From NCBI RefSeq assembly GCF_030733745.1, contig NZ_JASHIK010000010.1, positions 122,054 through 186,053 on the forward strand: a DNA stretch of 64,000 nucleotides, in the 5' to 3' direction. The DNA comes from Stappia sp. MMSF_3263 (GTDB taxonomy: Bacteria; Pseudomonadota; Alphaproteobacteria; Rhizobiales; Stappiaceae). A program made the translations under genes and the position numbers. The notes under the pieces are model-generated. The model made no database searches. It was not told the DNA's origin and saw only the letters and a list, made by a program, of their open reading frames with translations. Of this stretch, positions 8,677 to 17,068 are shown one piece after another. The stretch's first letter is position 1; every line of letters begins with the position of its first letter.

Positions 8677-10841
8677 TCACATCTTGCCGGTGGAGAAGAA
8701 CAGCGTCTCGCCGTTGCTGTCGTCGACGCCGTCATTGTCGGTGACCGCATAGCCGGTGCCCGAGGCATCGACCGTGAAGCCCTCGATCTTGTCGACGACA
8801 TAGCCGCCGGTCGCCTTCAGGTCCGGGATGAAGTCGCGCACCTCCTCCTTGGCAACCAGCGGCAGCTCGCCGCCGAGCGGCGCTGGCCCCGAGACCGGCA
8901 CCCGGTAGAGCTTCTTCAGCCTGGCATTGTCGCCGATCTGGTTGTCGCGCTCGATGACGTAGACGTGCTCGCCGTGAGCCACGATCTCGGAGAGACCCAC
9001 CCAGCCCGTCTCGGCCGCCTCCAGCGGATAGCGCACCGCGCCCCATTCCTTGCTCTTGGTGTTGTAGGCGACAAGCTTCACGGCGGTCTTGGGATCGTCC
9101 TTCCACGGACGCTGGATGGCGATCCACAGCGTATCGCCGATCATCGCGATGCCCTCGGCGCCGAAGCGGGTCTCCACCGCCAGCAGTTCCGGCGGGAAGG
9201 CGATCTGCTTCCTGATCTCGCCCTTGCCGTTCACATGGTAGAGCGCATGCGGCACCAGCCGGTCCGAACGCCCTTCCGAGGCGAGCCAGAAACCGCCCTC
9301 GCCGTCGGAAACGATGCCTTCCAGATCGAGAAGCTGCGCCGGCTGGCCGGCCCGCGTCACGCGGATCGCATCGGTGATGCGGGCCGGATGCGCGGTCGCG
9401 TCGATGCGGAAGATCGACGGCTGCACGCCGTAGGCGCTGTCGTTGACGGCGTAGAGAATGCCGGGCTCGCTCGGGTCGGCGGCAAGCCCCGACAGCGCGC
9501 CGAAACCGATCGGCCGGCCGGCCTCGTCCATCTTCGAAACGATCATCGGATAGGCGGCGGGGCCTTCCACCCGCTCATAGAGCGTCACATGCGAGCGCAG
9601 GCCGTTTTCCTCAACGAGATCGGCCTCGTTGGAAACGGCGAGGAGGTTGCGGCCGGGAATGGCGACCGCCCCTCCGGCGCCAGCGCCGTCGGCAGCAGCT
9701 GGAGGAATTCGGGCGCGGCACCCGTGTCGCGATAGACGCCGATCGCCGAGCCGCGTTCGGACAGGACGAAGATCAGCGTCTCCTCGCCGAAGCGCTTGAC
9801 CTCGAGCCCCTCGGGCTCGGCGCCCTTGTTGCCCGAGCGGCCCTCGGGATAGTGACCGGCAAGCGCAACGCGATACTCGAAGTCGAGACCGGCCTCGTGA
9901 AGCACCTCGCCGCTCTTGGAAAAGATCGTGAAGCCGCGCGAACCGCCCTCGTAGTCGCCCTCGTTGGCGGTAACGAACCGGTCGCCGTCGAGCCACTTCA
10001 CCGCATCCGGCTCGCGGGCAACGCCGGTCAGCGTGCCGTCGAAGGTCAGCGCGCCCTCTTCCCGGACGTCGACATTGTCGAGATCGACGCTGCCGGCGGA
10101 GAAATGCGAGACGACCTCGCCCGCATTGCCATCGACGACGACGATGTGGTTGTTCTCCTGCAGCGTCACCACGATCTCGTTGGCCGCGTTGATGTCGACG
10201 AATTCCGGCTCCGGGTCGTCACCGCCAACAGCGGCGAGGCCGGTCAGGTCGACCACCTTCATCGCCGCGCAGTCGGGAGCGCCGTCGCGAATCGGCAGGA
10301 TGACGAGAGTGCCGGCCGGCATCTGCGGCAGCGCGCCGTCATTCAGGTCCTCGTCGCGCTCGTTCTCGATCGCCACGGCAAGAAGGTCGCCGGAAGGCGA
10401 AAGCGCCACCGAATCCGGCTGGCCGCCGAGATCGCAGGATGCCTCGATCGTCTTGCCGGCAATGTCGATGACAGTGAGGTTGCCGGAAGGTGCCGTGTAG
10501 CTCTCGGACGTGTTGACGCCGGCAAACGCCTTGCCACCTAGTACGGTGACCGAGGTCGGTTCCCCGTCGAGCTTCACAATACCTGCCGGCTTCGGCGCGG
10601 CGGCGTCAGTGATGTCGACGAAGCCGATGGCGCCGAGCGGGCTGTCGGAATAGACCAGCGTCGAGCCGTCCGCGGTCGCCGCGATGATCTCCGCCGAGGT
10701 CTCGCTCTTCTGGTCGAGATCGGCCGGCAGGTTGGTGTTGACCGGGAAGGAGGCGATCCGGTTGAACACAGGATCGGCCGTGGCCGCGACGGTCGAGCCG
10801 AGAAGCGCCGCCGCGAGCGCACCAAGCACCTTGAATTTCAT
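8677..10841 (-). pseudogene. Frameshifted secreted esterase/phytase-like beta-propeller protein
   Basis: Two overlapping minus-strand frames encode the two halves of one protein. The first (10841 down to about 9670) has a Sec signal peptide ending in ATADP and a propeller-like repeat domain. It continues to LQLLPTALAPEG and then loses register. The second frame picks up with AVAIPGRNLLAVSNEADLVE and runs to the stop at 8677. That part has the features of the 'esterase-like activity of phytase' domain (GIAMIGDTLWIAIQRPW, DKIEGFTVDASGTGYAVTDN). One extra base in the C4 tract at 9669-9672 would restore a single 721-residue protein. Whether this is a real mutation or a homopolymer sequencing error cannot be decided here. 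A Pho-box-like site upstream fits a role in phosphate scavenging. Confidence 0.8.
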
Positions 10842-10899
10842 GATGTCCCCCAGAAAGCGAGAGGCGGATTTGCCAATCAGGAACTGTTAGGGGGTCGAC

Positions 10900-10917
10900 A
10901 TGACAGCCGCTTGACAA
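10900..10917 (-). promoter_or_regulatory. Pho-box-like PhoB site
   Basis: On the minus strand the sequence is TTGTCAA-GCGG-CTGTCAT. The second repeat is a perfect CTGTCAT, the first matches five of seven, and the four-base spacer is exact. It lies 59 bases upstream of the start at 10841. Confidence 0.6.
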
Positions 10918-10941
10918 CCGGAGGGAGGTGAGAAAATTAAT

Positions 10942-11763
10942 CTAAACCAGTGGCTTGCGGTAGCGACGGGCAAGGTACACGACCGCTCCGGACTTCAGGG
11001 TGCCGTAGAGGATCGAGCCCTGGGCGCCGGAAAACTCCTTCAGGAACCGACGCATCAGGGCGGTCTTCTGGATGCGGTTCATCTTGCGCTCGTTGACCGC
11101 ATCGAGCGCGTTGACCACGCCCGGCGACAGGTTGGTCTCGCTTTCCAGCACCAGGCCCGAGGCGCCGAGATCCCGATCCAGCCCCTCGATCATCGTTGCC
11201 GCGCGCATGTCGGCCCAGGTGAAGCTGCCGCCCGGCGCCAGCACCCGCGCCACTTCGCGGGCAAAGGCCGGCACATTGGCGTAGCAATGCGAGGACTCGA
11301 TGTTGACGACGATGTCGAAACTCGCATCGGCAAAGGGCAACGCCTCCGCATCGCCCACCTCGAAGGTCAGGTTCGGCGTGTCGCCGTTGAGCTGCCGCGC
11401 CCGGTGCACCGTCTCCGGCGAATAGTCGAGGCCGGTCACCGCGGCCGGCGCCATGTAGCGGGCGATGTAGCGCGCCCCGCCGCCGCGTCCCGAGCCCACT
11501 TCCAGAACGCGCGCGCCCTCGACCCGGAGCCCGGCCATCGCCTGATGGTAGAGCCCGATGAAGGCGCGTTCCGGCTCGTCCTCCGCCGTCAGGGCGAAGG
11601 CATCGCCCGCCGGCAGGTAGCCGTAGTTCATGAAGCGCCAGTCGCTGTCGCGCCAGGTCCTGGAGAGGATGTTGTAGAGCCGCTTCCAGGCCCATTTGCG
11701 GCTTTTCGGAAAGGCACCGCGCTCGACTGCGCGCAGGACATAAACGAAGGCACGGCTGGTCAT
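10942..11763 (-). CDS. SAM-dependent methyltransferase, class I
   Basis: The 273-residue product has motif I VLEVGSGRGGG (about residue 87 on), then VTGLDYSPETV, the acidic loop VGDAEALPFADASFDIVVNIE, and VLAPGGSF, so it is a standard Rossmann methyltransferase. The opening (YNILSRTWRDSDWRFMNYGY) resembles enzymes that methylate lipid-like or polyketide substrates such as the phthiotriol methyltransferase group, but the substrate cannot be read from sequence. Its ATG overlaps the stop of the upstream hydrolase gene by four bases, so the two are one operon and may act on the same compound. Confidence 0.85.
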   Translation of the reverse strand: MTSRAFVYVLRAVERGAFPKSRKWAWKRLYNILSRTWRDSDWRFMNYGYLPAGDAFALTAEDEPERAFIGLYHQAMAGLRVEGARVLEVGSGRGGGARYIARYMAPAAVTGLDYSPETVHRARQLNGDTPNLTFEVGDAEALPFADASFDIVVNIESSHCYANVPAFAREVARVLAPGGSFTWADMRAATMIEGLDRDLGASGLVLESETNLSPGVVNALDAVNERKMNRIQKTALMRRFLKEFSGAQGSILYGTLKSGAVVYLARRYRKPLV

Positions 11764-12650
11764 CGGGCGGCGGACTCCTGCGCCGCGCTCTCGGCGGCGT
11801 ATTCGTTGGCGAGCCAGGCCCGCCCCTTGCGGATGAGGTCGCTGTCGTCGGCCTTTCGCGGATCGTAGCCCGGCAGATAGTAGCACAGGAAGGACCTGAG
11901 GCTGACCCGCATATAGCCGGGCGAGACCATCTGCAGCCAGGCGAAACGCGACCAGAAGCGAAAGCCCGTGCGGATGCCGTCGGCCTGCACGTGCAGACGC
12001 ACATTGCGCACGGAGAGCCGCACGAAGTGGAACGCCGTGATGTTCATCGCCGAGACGCGCAGCCCGTACCGCTTCCAGGCCGGCATGCCGGCCGCCGCCC
12101 GCTTGTAGACGTCGAGCGCGACCGCCTTGTGTTCCAGCTCCTCCAGCGCATGCCACATCCACAGGCGCCGATAGGCCGGATGGGCGCTGGAGAGGATTTT
12201 CTGATGGCGCAGCGTCATGGTCGAGAAGTTCGCCGTCAGATGCTCGACCGCACAGGTCACCGCCAGCCGCAGCAGGGGCACCTTGACGCTGCCGAGGATC
12301 GCCTTCACCGGCTGCTCCATCTCCTCCACATCGTAGCCGAGCCCCGCCAGCGTGCGGTTGTAGTCTTCGTGCTCGCGCGTGTGGAACGCCTCCTGCACCG
12401 CGTAGCCATTGATTTCCTTGATCAGTTCCGGATCGCCGAGCGCAGAGGCATAGTGCTTCAGCGAGCGGATGAAGAACCGTTCGCCTTCGGGCAGGAAGAT
12501 CGAGAAGGCATCGAACATCGCGGTGCGCATCGGATCGCCGCCGAACCAGTGGCGCTCCGGGTTGCCCGAGATATTGAAGCGGATGTCGCGCGGCACGATC
12601 TCGTCGTCGCCATGCGCGCCGGCCCAATCGGGCATGGCGAAACTCGTCAT
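11760..12650 (-). CDS. Metal-dependent hydrolase of the PF10118 family (ferritin-like, possible di-iron)
   Basis: A 296-residue soluble helical protein. It carries the E/H motifs of the PF10118 'predicted metal-dependent hydrolase' family: QEAFHTREHEDYN near residue 110, CAVEHLTANF near 150, and HALEELEHKAVALDVY near 185. This spacing of Glu and ExxH pairs suggests a helical-bundle di-metal site. The start is set at the ATG at 12650 (MTSFAMPDW), with GGGGAT upstream; the open frame reaches further but loses family character. The native reaction of the family is not established. It is coupled to the methyltransferase downstream and is divergent from phoX. Confidence 0.8.
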   Translation of the reverse strand: MTSFAMPDWAGAHGDDEIVPRDIRFNISGNPERHWFGGDPMRTAMFDAFSIFLPEGERFFIRSLKHYASALGDPELIKEINGYAVQEAFHTREHEDYNRTLAGLGYDVEEMEQPVKAILGSVKVPLLRLAVTCAVEHLTANFSTMTLRHQKILSSAHPAYRRLWMWHALEELEHKAVALDVYKRAAAGMPAWKRYGLRVSAMNITAFHFVRLSVRNVRLHVQADGIRTGFRFWSRFAWLQMVSPGYMRVSLRSFLCYYLPGYDPRKADDSDLIRKGRAWLANEYAAESAAQESAAR

Positions 12651-12822
12651 TATTATCAATCCCCGCAATGTTGGCCGCAGCGTAAGATGGGCTCTCCGCG
12701 CTGGCAAGATGCTCCGCCTCCGTCACACGTATGAGACCTCACGCAGCTAGGAGATGACGGTCGACGGCGGAGCGCCGTCTCGCGTCTAGAGCCTTTTCGG
12801 CCAGCCTGAGGGAGTGCCAGCG

Positions 12823-14730
12823 ATGGATCGCAACGACAGCCAGCATATCGACTACGAGGCTTTTTCCTTCGACACATTCGACGAGGCCCGCAGGCCCGGC
12901 CCGGACGTGACCGGCTTCGACCAGGTGGTCGAGGCGGCCCTGTCCCGCCGCGGTTTCCTGGGCGTTCTTGCCTACGGCTCGGGCGCCGCCGCCATGGGGC
13001 TCGGCACCGGCATGGGCAGCCTGCTGTCCTCCGTCTCGGCCGAGGCCGCGACCTCGCGCTTTGCCTTCAAGCCGATCCCGATCGCCACCGACTTCACCAT
13101 CCACGTGCCGGAAGGCTACACGTGGCAGGTTCTGGCACGCTGGGGCGATCCGCTCTTCTCCGACGCAGCCGAATTCGACCATGCGACCGGCGGTGACGCG
13201 GCGACCTCCAACCGCGTCTTCGGAGAGAACACCGACGGCATGGAACTCTTCGTCGTCGGCGGCCGCCAGGTGATCGCGGTCAACCACGAATACGTCAATC
13301 CGAAGCTCAACCTGCCGAAGAACGAGGGCGGCAAGCCGGCGAGCGCCGAGGACGTGCGCAAACTGCAGAACCTGCAGGGCGTCACCGTCATGGAAGTGGC
13401 GGAAGACGAAAACGGCTGGCACATCGTCGTCGACAGTTCGCTCAACCGCCGCATCGACCACAACACCGAGATGCGCCTGTCGGGACCTGCCGCCGGCCAC
13501 GACCTGCTGAAGACGGAAGCCGATCCGACCGGCACCTCCTCGCTCGGCACCTTCAACAACTGCGGTGCCGGCAAGACCCCGTGGGGCACCTATCTGACCT
13601 GCGAGGAGAACTTCAACGGCTATTTCGGCTCGACCGACGAGGCCGTTGCCCTGCCGGAGGATTTCAAGCGCTACGGCATCGATGCCAGGAGCGTCTATTC
13701 CTACGAGAAATTCGACACCCGCTTCGACCTCTCGAAGAACCCCAACGAGCCCTATCGCGCGGGCTACATTGTGGAAATCGACCCGGCCGATCCGACCTCG
13801 ACGCCGGTCAAGCGCACCGCGCTCGGCCGCTTCAAGCACGAGAACGCGGCGGCGGTCGTCGCGCGCGATGGCCGCGTCGTCGTCTATCTGGGCGACGACG
13901 AGCGGGGAGAGTTTCTCTACAAATTCGTCTCGACCGGCACTTATACCCCCGGCGGCGACACCTCGACGCTGCTCGACGAGGGCACGCTGCATGTCGCCCG
14001 CTTCTCCGACGACGGTTCGGGCGAATGGATCGCGCTGACGCCGGAGACGACGGGGATGCCGGCGGCGGAGATCGCCATCCTCACCCGCATCGCCGCCTCG
14101 AAGGTCGGCGCCACCACGATGGACCGCCCGGAATGGGTTGCCGTCAACCCGGTTGCCATCGAGGCCTATTGCGCGCTGACCAACAACTCGCGCCGCGGCG
14201 TCAAGCCCAATGCCGGCGGCGACGCGACGCCGGTCGGCGGCCCGAATCCGCGCGCGGAGAACAAGTACGGCCAGATCGTGCGCTGGTATCCAGCGGACGA
14301 CGACCATGCGGCGACCGGTTTCACCTGGGATCTCTTCGTCATGGCCGGCAACCCGGCCGTCCATGACGATGCCTATGCCGGTTCGGAAAACGTCAATGAA
14401 GGCAACATGTTCAACTCGCCTGACGGGATGATGTTCGACACGACCGGCCTGCTCTGGATCCAGACGGATGGCGATGACGACAACGAGGGCGACTTTGCCG
14501 GCCAGGGCAACAACCAGATGCTCGCCGGCGATCCCGCCACCGGGCGTATCGAGCGTTTCCTCACCGGGCCGAACGGCTCGGAAGTGACCGGCCTGACCTG
14601 GTCGGCCGATCGCCGCACGATGTTCGTCGGCATCCAGCATCCCAAGTCGCCCTTCCCGGACGGCGAGGGTACGCTCGGCCGTTCCTCGATCATCGCGGTG
14701 AAGCGCGACGACAACCTGCCCCTCGGCTGA
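12823..14730 (+). CDS. phoX: PhoX-type alkaline phosphatase, Tat-exported
   Basis: PhoX enzymes (DUF839) are Ca/Fe-dependent phosphatases that free phosphate from organic esters in the periplasm. The 635-residue product has a twin-arginine signal (SRRGFLG at about residues 41-47, then a hydrophobic stretch ending SAEAA). Family motifs follow, such as GGRQVIAVNHEYVNP, NNCGAGKTPWGTYLTCEENFNGYF, RFKHENAAAV and VYLGDDERGEFLYKFVS. The C-terminal part contains QTDGDDDNEG and VGIQHP. I choose the ATG at 12823 because GAGGGAG lies eight bases upstream; an in-frame GTG at 12814 falls inside that site. No clear Pho box is visible before it. The distant paralogue group of PhoX-like proteins with unknown activity cannot be excluded. 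Confidence 0.88.
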   Translation: MDRNDSQHIDYEAFSFDTFDEARRPGPDVTGFDQVVEAALSRRGFLGVLAYGSGAAAMGLGTGMGSLLSSVSAEAATSRFAFKPIPIATDFTIHVPEGYTWQVLARWGDPLFSDAAEFDHATGGDAATSNRVFGENTDGMELFVVGGRQVIAVNHEYVNPKLNLPKNEGGKPASAEDVRKLQNLQGVTVMEVAEDENGWHIVVDSSLNRRIDHNTEMRLSGPAAGHDLLKTEADPTGTSSLGTFNNCGAGKTPWGTYLTCEENFNGYFGSTDEAVALPEDFKRYGIDARSVYSYEKFDTRFDLSKNPNEPYRAGYIVEIDPADPTSTPVKRTALGRFKHENAAAVVARDGRVVVYLGDDERGEFLYKFVSTGTYTPGGDTSTLLDEGTLHVARFSDDGSGEWIALTPETTGMPAAEIAILTRIAASKVGATTMDRPEWVAVNPVAIEAYCALTNNSRRGVKPNAGGDATPVGGPNPRAENKYGQIVRWYPADDDHAATGFTWDLFVMAGNPAVHDDAYAGSENVNEGNMFNSPDGMMFDTTGLLWIQTDGDDDNEGDFAGQGNNQMLAGDPATGRIERFLTGPNGSEVTGLTWSADRRTMFVGIQHPKSPFPDGEGTLGRSSIIAVKRDDNLPLG

Positions 14731-15102
14731 GGCCCGCCCGAGACCTGCCCGAGACCTGGATGAAACCCGGGGATATCCTGCCCGTCCCGCGCGGGCAGGA
14801 CGGGAACAGCCCCCTGGCGCGCCAAAATTGATTCAAACCGACAAATCGCGACAATATTGGGCTTTAATCTTGCATAAATTGATCGAAAATTGATCGAAAT
14901 TGTTCGATCTGACTGCCATCAATCGTTCACTCTACAGAGACAGTGAGACTTTGGATTGCGCCATTGTCTCATCTCGCCGACCGCATCACATTGACCCCGA
15001 CAACCGCGGCAAACGCCCCTTGCCCCGCCCCGTCCCGGCCTGACAGGATCGGAGGCGGTCGGGCAGGACGGACCCGCGACACACGACAAGGAGACGCACG
15101 AC
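14731..15102. other. Intergenic region between phoX and the acetyltransferase gene
   Basis: About 370 bases without a gene. It includes an imperfect GC-rich hairpin at about 14777-14801 (CCTGCCCG/CGGGCAGG) with no T run, and then an AT-rich patch from 14825 to 14940 that holds a tandem repeat and palindrome described separately. Confidence 0.4.
14878..14909. repeat. Tandem 11-bp repeat merging into a palindrome, candidate operator
   Basis: ATTGATCGAAA occurs twice back to back (14878-14888 and 14889-14899). The second copy forms an inverted repeat GATCGAA-ATTG-TTCGATC (14892-14909). It lies in a locally AT-rich patch about 190 bases before the acetyltransferase gene and looks like a binding site for an unidentified regulator. 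Confidence 0.5.
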
Positions 15103-15402
15103 ATGACCGGCGCCATCACCATCGACATCGAACGCAGCGACAGCAAGGGGCGCTATGTCGCCCGTGTCGAGGGCCATTCGGAGGAAGCCGAGTTGACCTT
15201 CTCGATCGCAAGCCCGACGCTCGTGATCGCGGACCATACCGGCGTGCCCGACAGCCTTCGCGGCACCGGCACCGGGCTGGCCCTGGTGGAGCGCCTCGTC
15301 GCCGATGCCCGCGAGAAAGGGTTCAAGATCATGCCGCTCTGCCCCTTCGTCAACGCCCAGCGCAAGAAGCATCCCGAATGGGCGGACGCCTTCAACGTCT
15401 GA
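15103..15402 (+). CDS. Small GNAT-like N-acetyltransferase (YjdJ type)
   Basis: The 99-residue protein fits the short, stand-alone acetyltransferase group (PF14542). The acetyl-CoA loop reads DSLRGTGTGLALVERLV, where larger GNATs have Q/RxxGxG/A. Then comes the family's C-terminal motif IMPLCPFVNAQRKKHPEW. These proteins are about 95-105 residues long, so this one is complete. AAGGAGACG lies just before the ATG. The acceptor is unknown. It stands alone between phoX and the hydrolase gene. Confidence 0.85.
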   Translation: MTGAITIDIERSDSKGRYVARVEGHSEEAELTFSIASPTLVIADHTGVPDSLRGTGTGLALVERLVADAREKGFKIMPLCPFVNAQRKKHPEWADAFNV

Positions 15403-15576
15403 CGGTGGACGTCCAGCCGCCTCCCCCCTCGCCCCGCCACTGATCCGAGACCCTCCATCCCCGCGTAATCTGACGATAGGCATGGCTTTGGGAAGCGCCC
15501 GACCTATGTCACTATCTGCAGGTGCGGCCTGCAGGGGCAACGGGTGCGACCCCGCCACCATGGGATGGAGGACGAC

Positions 15577-16503
15577 ATGGATGAGCCTGTAACGATGGGC
15601 AGCGGAAAGACCCGGCCGGCGCGCAGAACGGCGAAGGATTTTCCGCAGGAACTGCTCGAGCTCTACGATTTCTATGCCCATGGCAAGATCGACCGGCGCG
15701 AGTTCCTCGACCGTGCGGCGAAATACGCGTTCGGCGGTGTCACCGCGCTGGCGCTACTGAACGCGCTCTCGCCGGATTACGCGCTGGCGCAGCAGGTCGC
15801 TCCCGACGATCCGGCGATCGATACGGCCCGCATCACCTATCCCTCCCCCAACGGCCATGGCGAGGTGAACGCCTATCTGGTCCGCCCCGCCGGCGTGACC
15901 GGCAAGCTGCCCGCCGTGCTGGTCATCCATGAGAATCGCGGCCTCAACCCCTATATCGAGGACGTCGCCCGGCGGATGGCCAAGGCCGGTTTCATGGCGA
16001 TGGCGCCGGACGGCCTGACCTCCGTCGGCGGCTATCCCGGCAATGACGACCAGGGCCGGGAGTTGCAACGATCGGTCGATGCGACCAAGCTGCTCAACGA
16101 CTTCTTTGCCGGTTTCGAGCATCTCGCGGCCCGCGACGATGCCACCGGCAAGGTCGGCGCAGTCGGCTTCTGCTATGGCGGCGGTGTCGTCAACGCGATC
16201 GCGGTCGCCTATCCCGAACTTGCCGCCGGCGCCCCCTTCTACGGCCGCCAGGCCTCGGCGGAGGACGTGCCGGCGATCAAGGCGCCGCTGCAACTGCACT
16301 ATGCCGCCCTCGACGAGCGCATCAATGCCGGATGGCCGGCCTATGAGGCGGCACTGAAGGCCCATGACAAGAGCTACGAGGCCCACATCTATCCGGGCGT
16401 CAACCACGGTTTCCACAACGACACGACGCCGCGCTACGACGAAACGGCGGCGAAGCTTGCAGAAGAGCGCACCATCGCCTTCTTTCGCAAGCATCTCGCC
16501 TGA
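15577..16503 (+). CDS. Exported dienelactone hydrolase family protein
   Basis: A 308-residue alpha/beta hydrolase. It has the dienelactone-hydrolase nucleophile motif GFCYGGG (Cys199), Asp246 in ALDERI and His277 in NHGFHND, a complete Cys-Asp-His triad. The N-terminal 72 residues contain [16 protein letters not shown] and a hydrophobic stretch ending ALAQQ. This resembles a Tat signal, so it probably acts in the periplasm. The ATG at 15577 is chosen because GGAGG lies five bases before it; the frame is open further upstream. The natural substrate is unknown; related proteins are annotated YghX-like. Confidence 0.85.
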   Translation: MDEPVTMGSGKTRPARRTAKDFPQELLELYDFYAHGKIDRREFLDRAAKYAFGGVTALALLNALSPDYALAQQVAPDDPAIDTARITYPSPNGHGEVNAYLVRPAGVTGKLPAVLVIHENRGLNPYIEDVARRMAKAGFMAMAPDGLTSVGGYPGNDDQGRELQRSVDATKLLNDFFAGFEHLAARDDATGKVGAVGFCYGGGVVNAIAVAYPELAAGAPFYGRQASAEDVPAIKAPLQLHYAALDERINAGWPAYEAALKAHDKSYEAHIYPGVNHGFHNDTTPRYDETAAKLAEERTIAFFRKHLA

Positions 16504-17068
16504 GGGAGGCAGCCGCGGCGATCCCGCCGCGCCCGCTCCGGGAACCAACAGGCCCCGCTCTCCGCTTCGCCCGGCGGGAATCCATTGGCAACCCCGGCAG
16601 CGGTGGGACGCGAGGCGCGCCCTCCTACTCGGCTGTCCCCCCCGGCTTGACCGGGGGCCCATTGGCAACCTTGGCGGATGTTGCCGGCGTCGCCGATCGC
16701 GGCAGGCGCGGAGCCTTGTGCCAGCAATGGGCCGGAGCGCCGTGCGACTGTCGCCGGCAGCGGGCCGGACCGGCACGCCACCTACGTGTGCCCCATGCCC
16801 GCTCTGGCAACGAATAGACCCCCGCCCTCCGCTTCGCTCCGACGGGGGTGACAGCCTGAGAGTGGGCCGCGGCAGAGTGCCGGTCTCGTTGTTGGAGGGG
16901 ACGGCCTGAGGGTGGGGCGGCGAACAAGTGCTGGCCGGAACCGCGGCGTGGAAGAATGAGTGGGGGCCACAAGGAACAAATCGAGACGCCGCCCCGGCCA
17001 GGTGGCAAAAGACGCGAGGCAGCAGGTGTCGGGAGAGAGGCGCGCCCTCTCCCGCAGCGCCTTTCGCC
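16504..17068. other. GC-rich intergenic region with imperfect palindromic repeats
   Basis: About 565 bases with no credible gene, between convergent genes. Related GC-rich hairpin units recur. CTCCGCTTCGC flanked by GC arms appears near 16559-16580 and 16825-16848, the second as a CCCCCG...CGGGGG hairpin. A CCATTGGCAACC motif occurs near 16582 and again near 16660. These look like copies of a degenerate intergenic repeat family. Confidence 0.4.
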
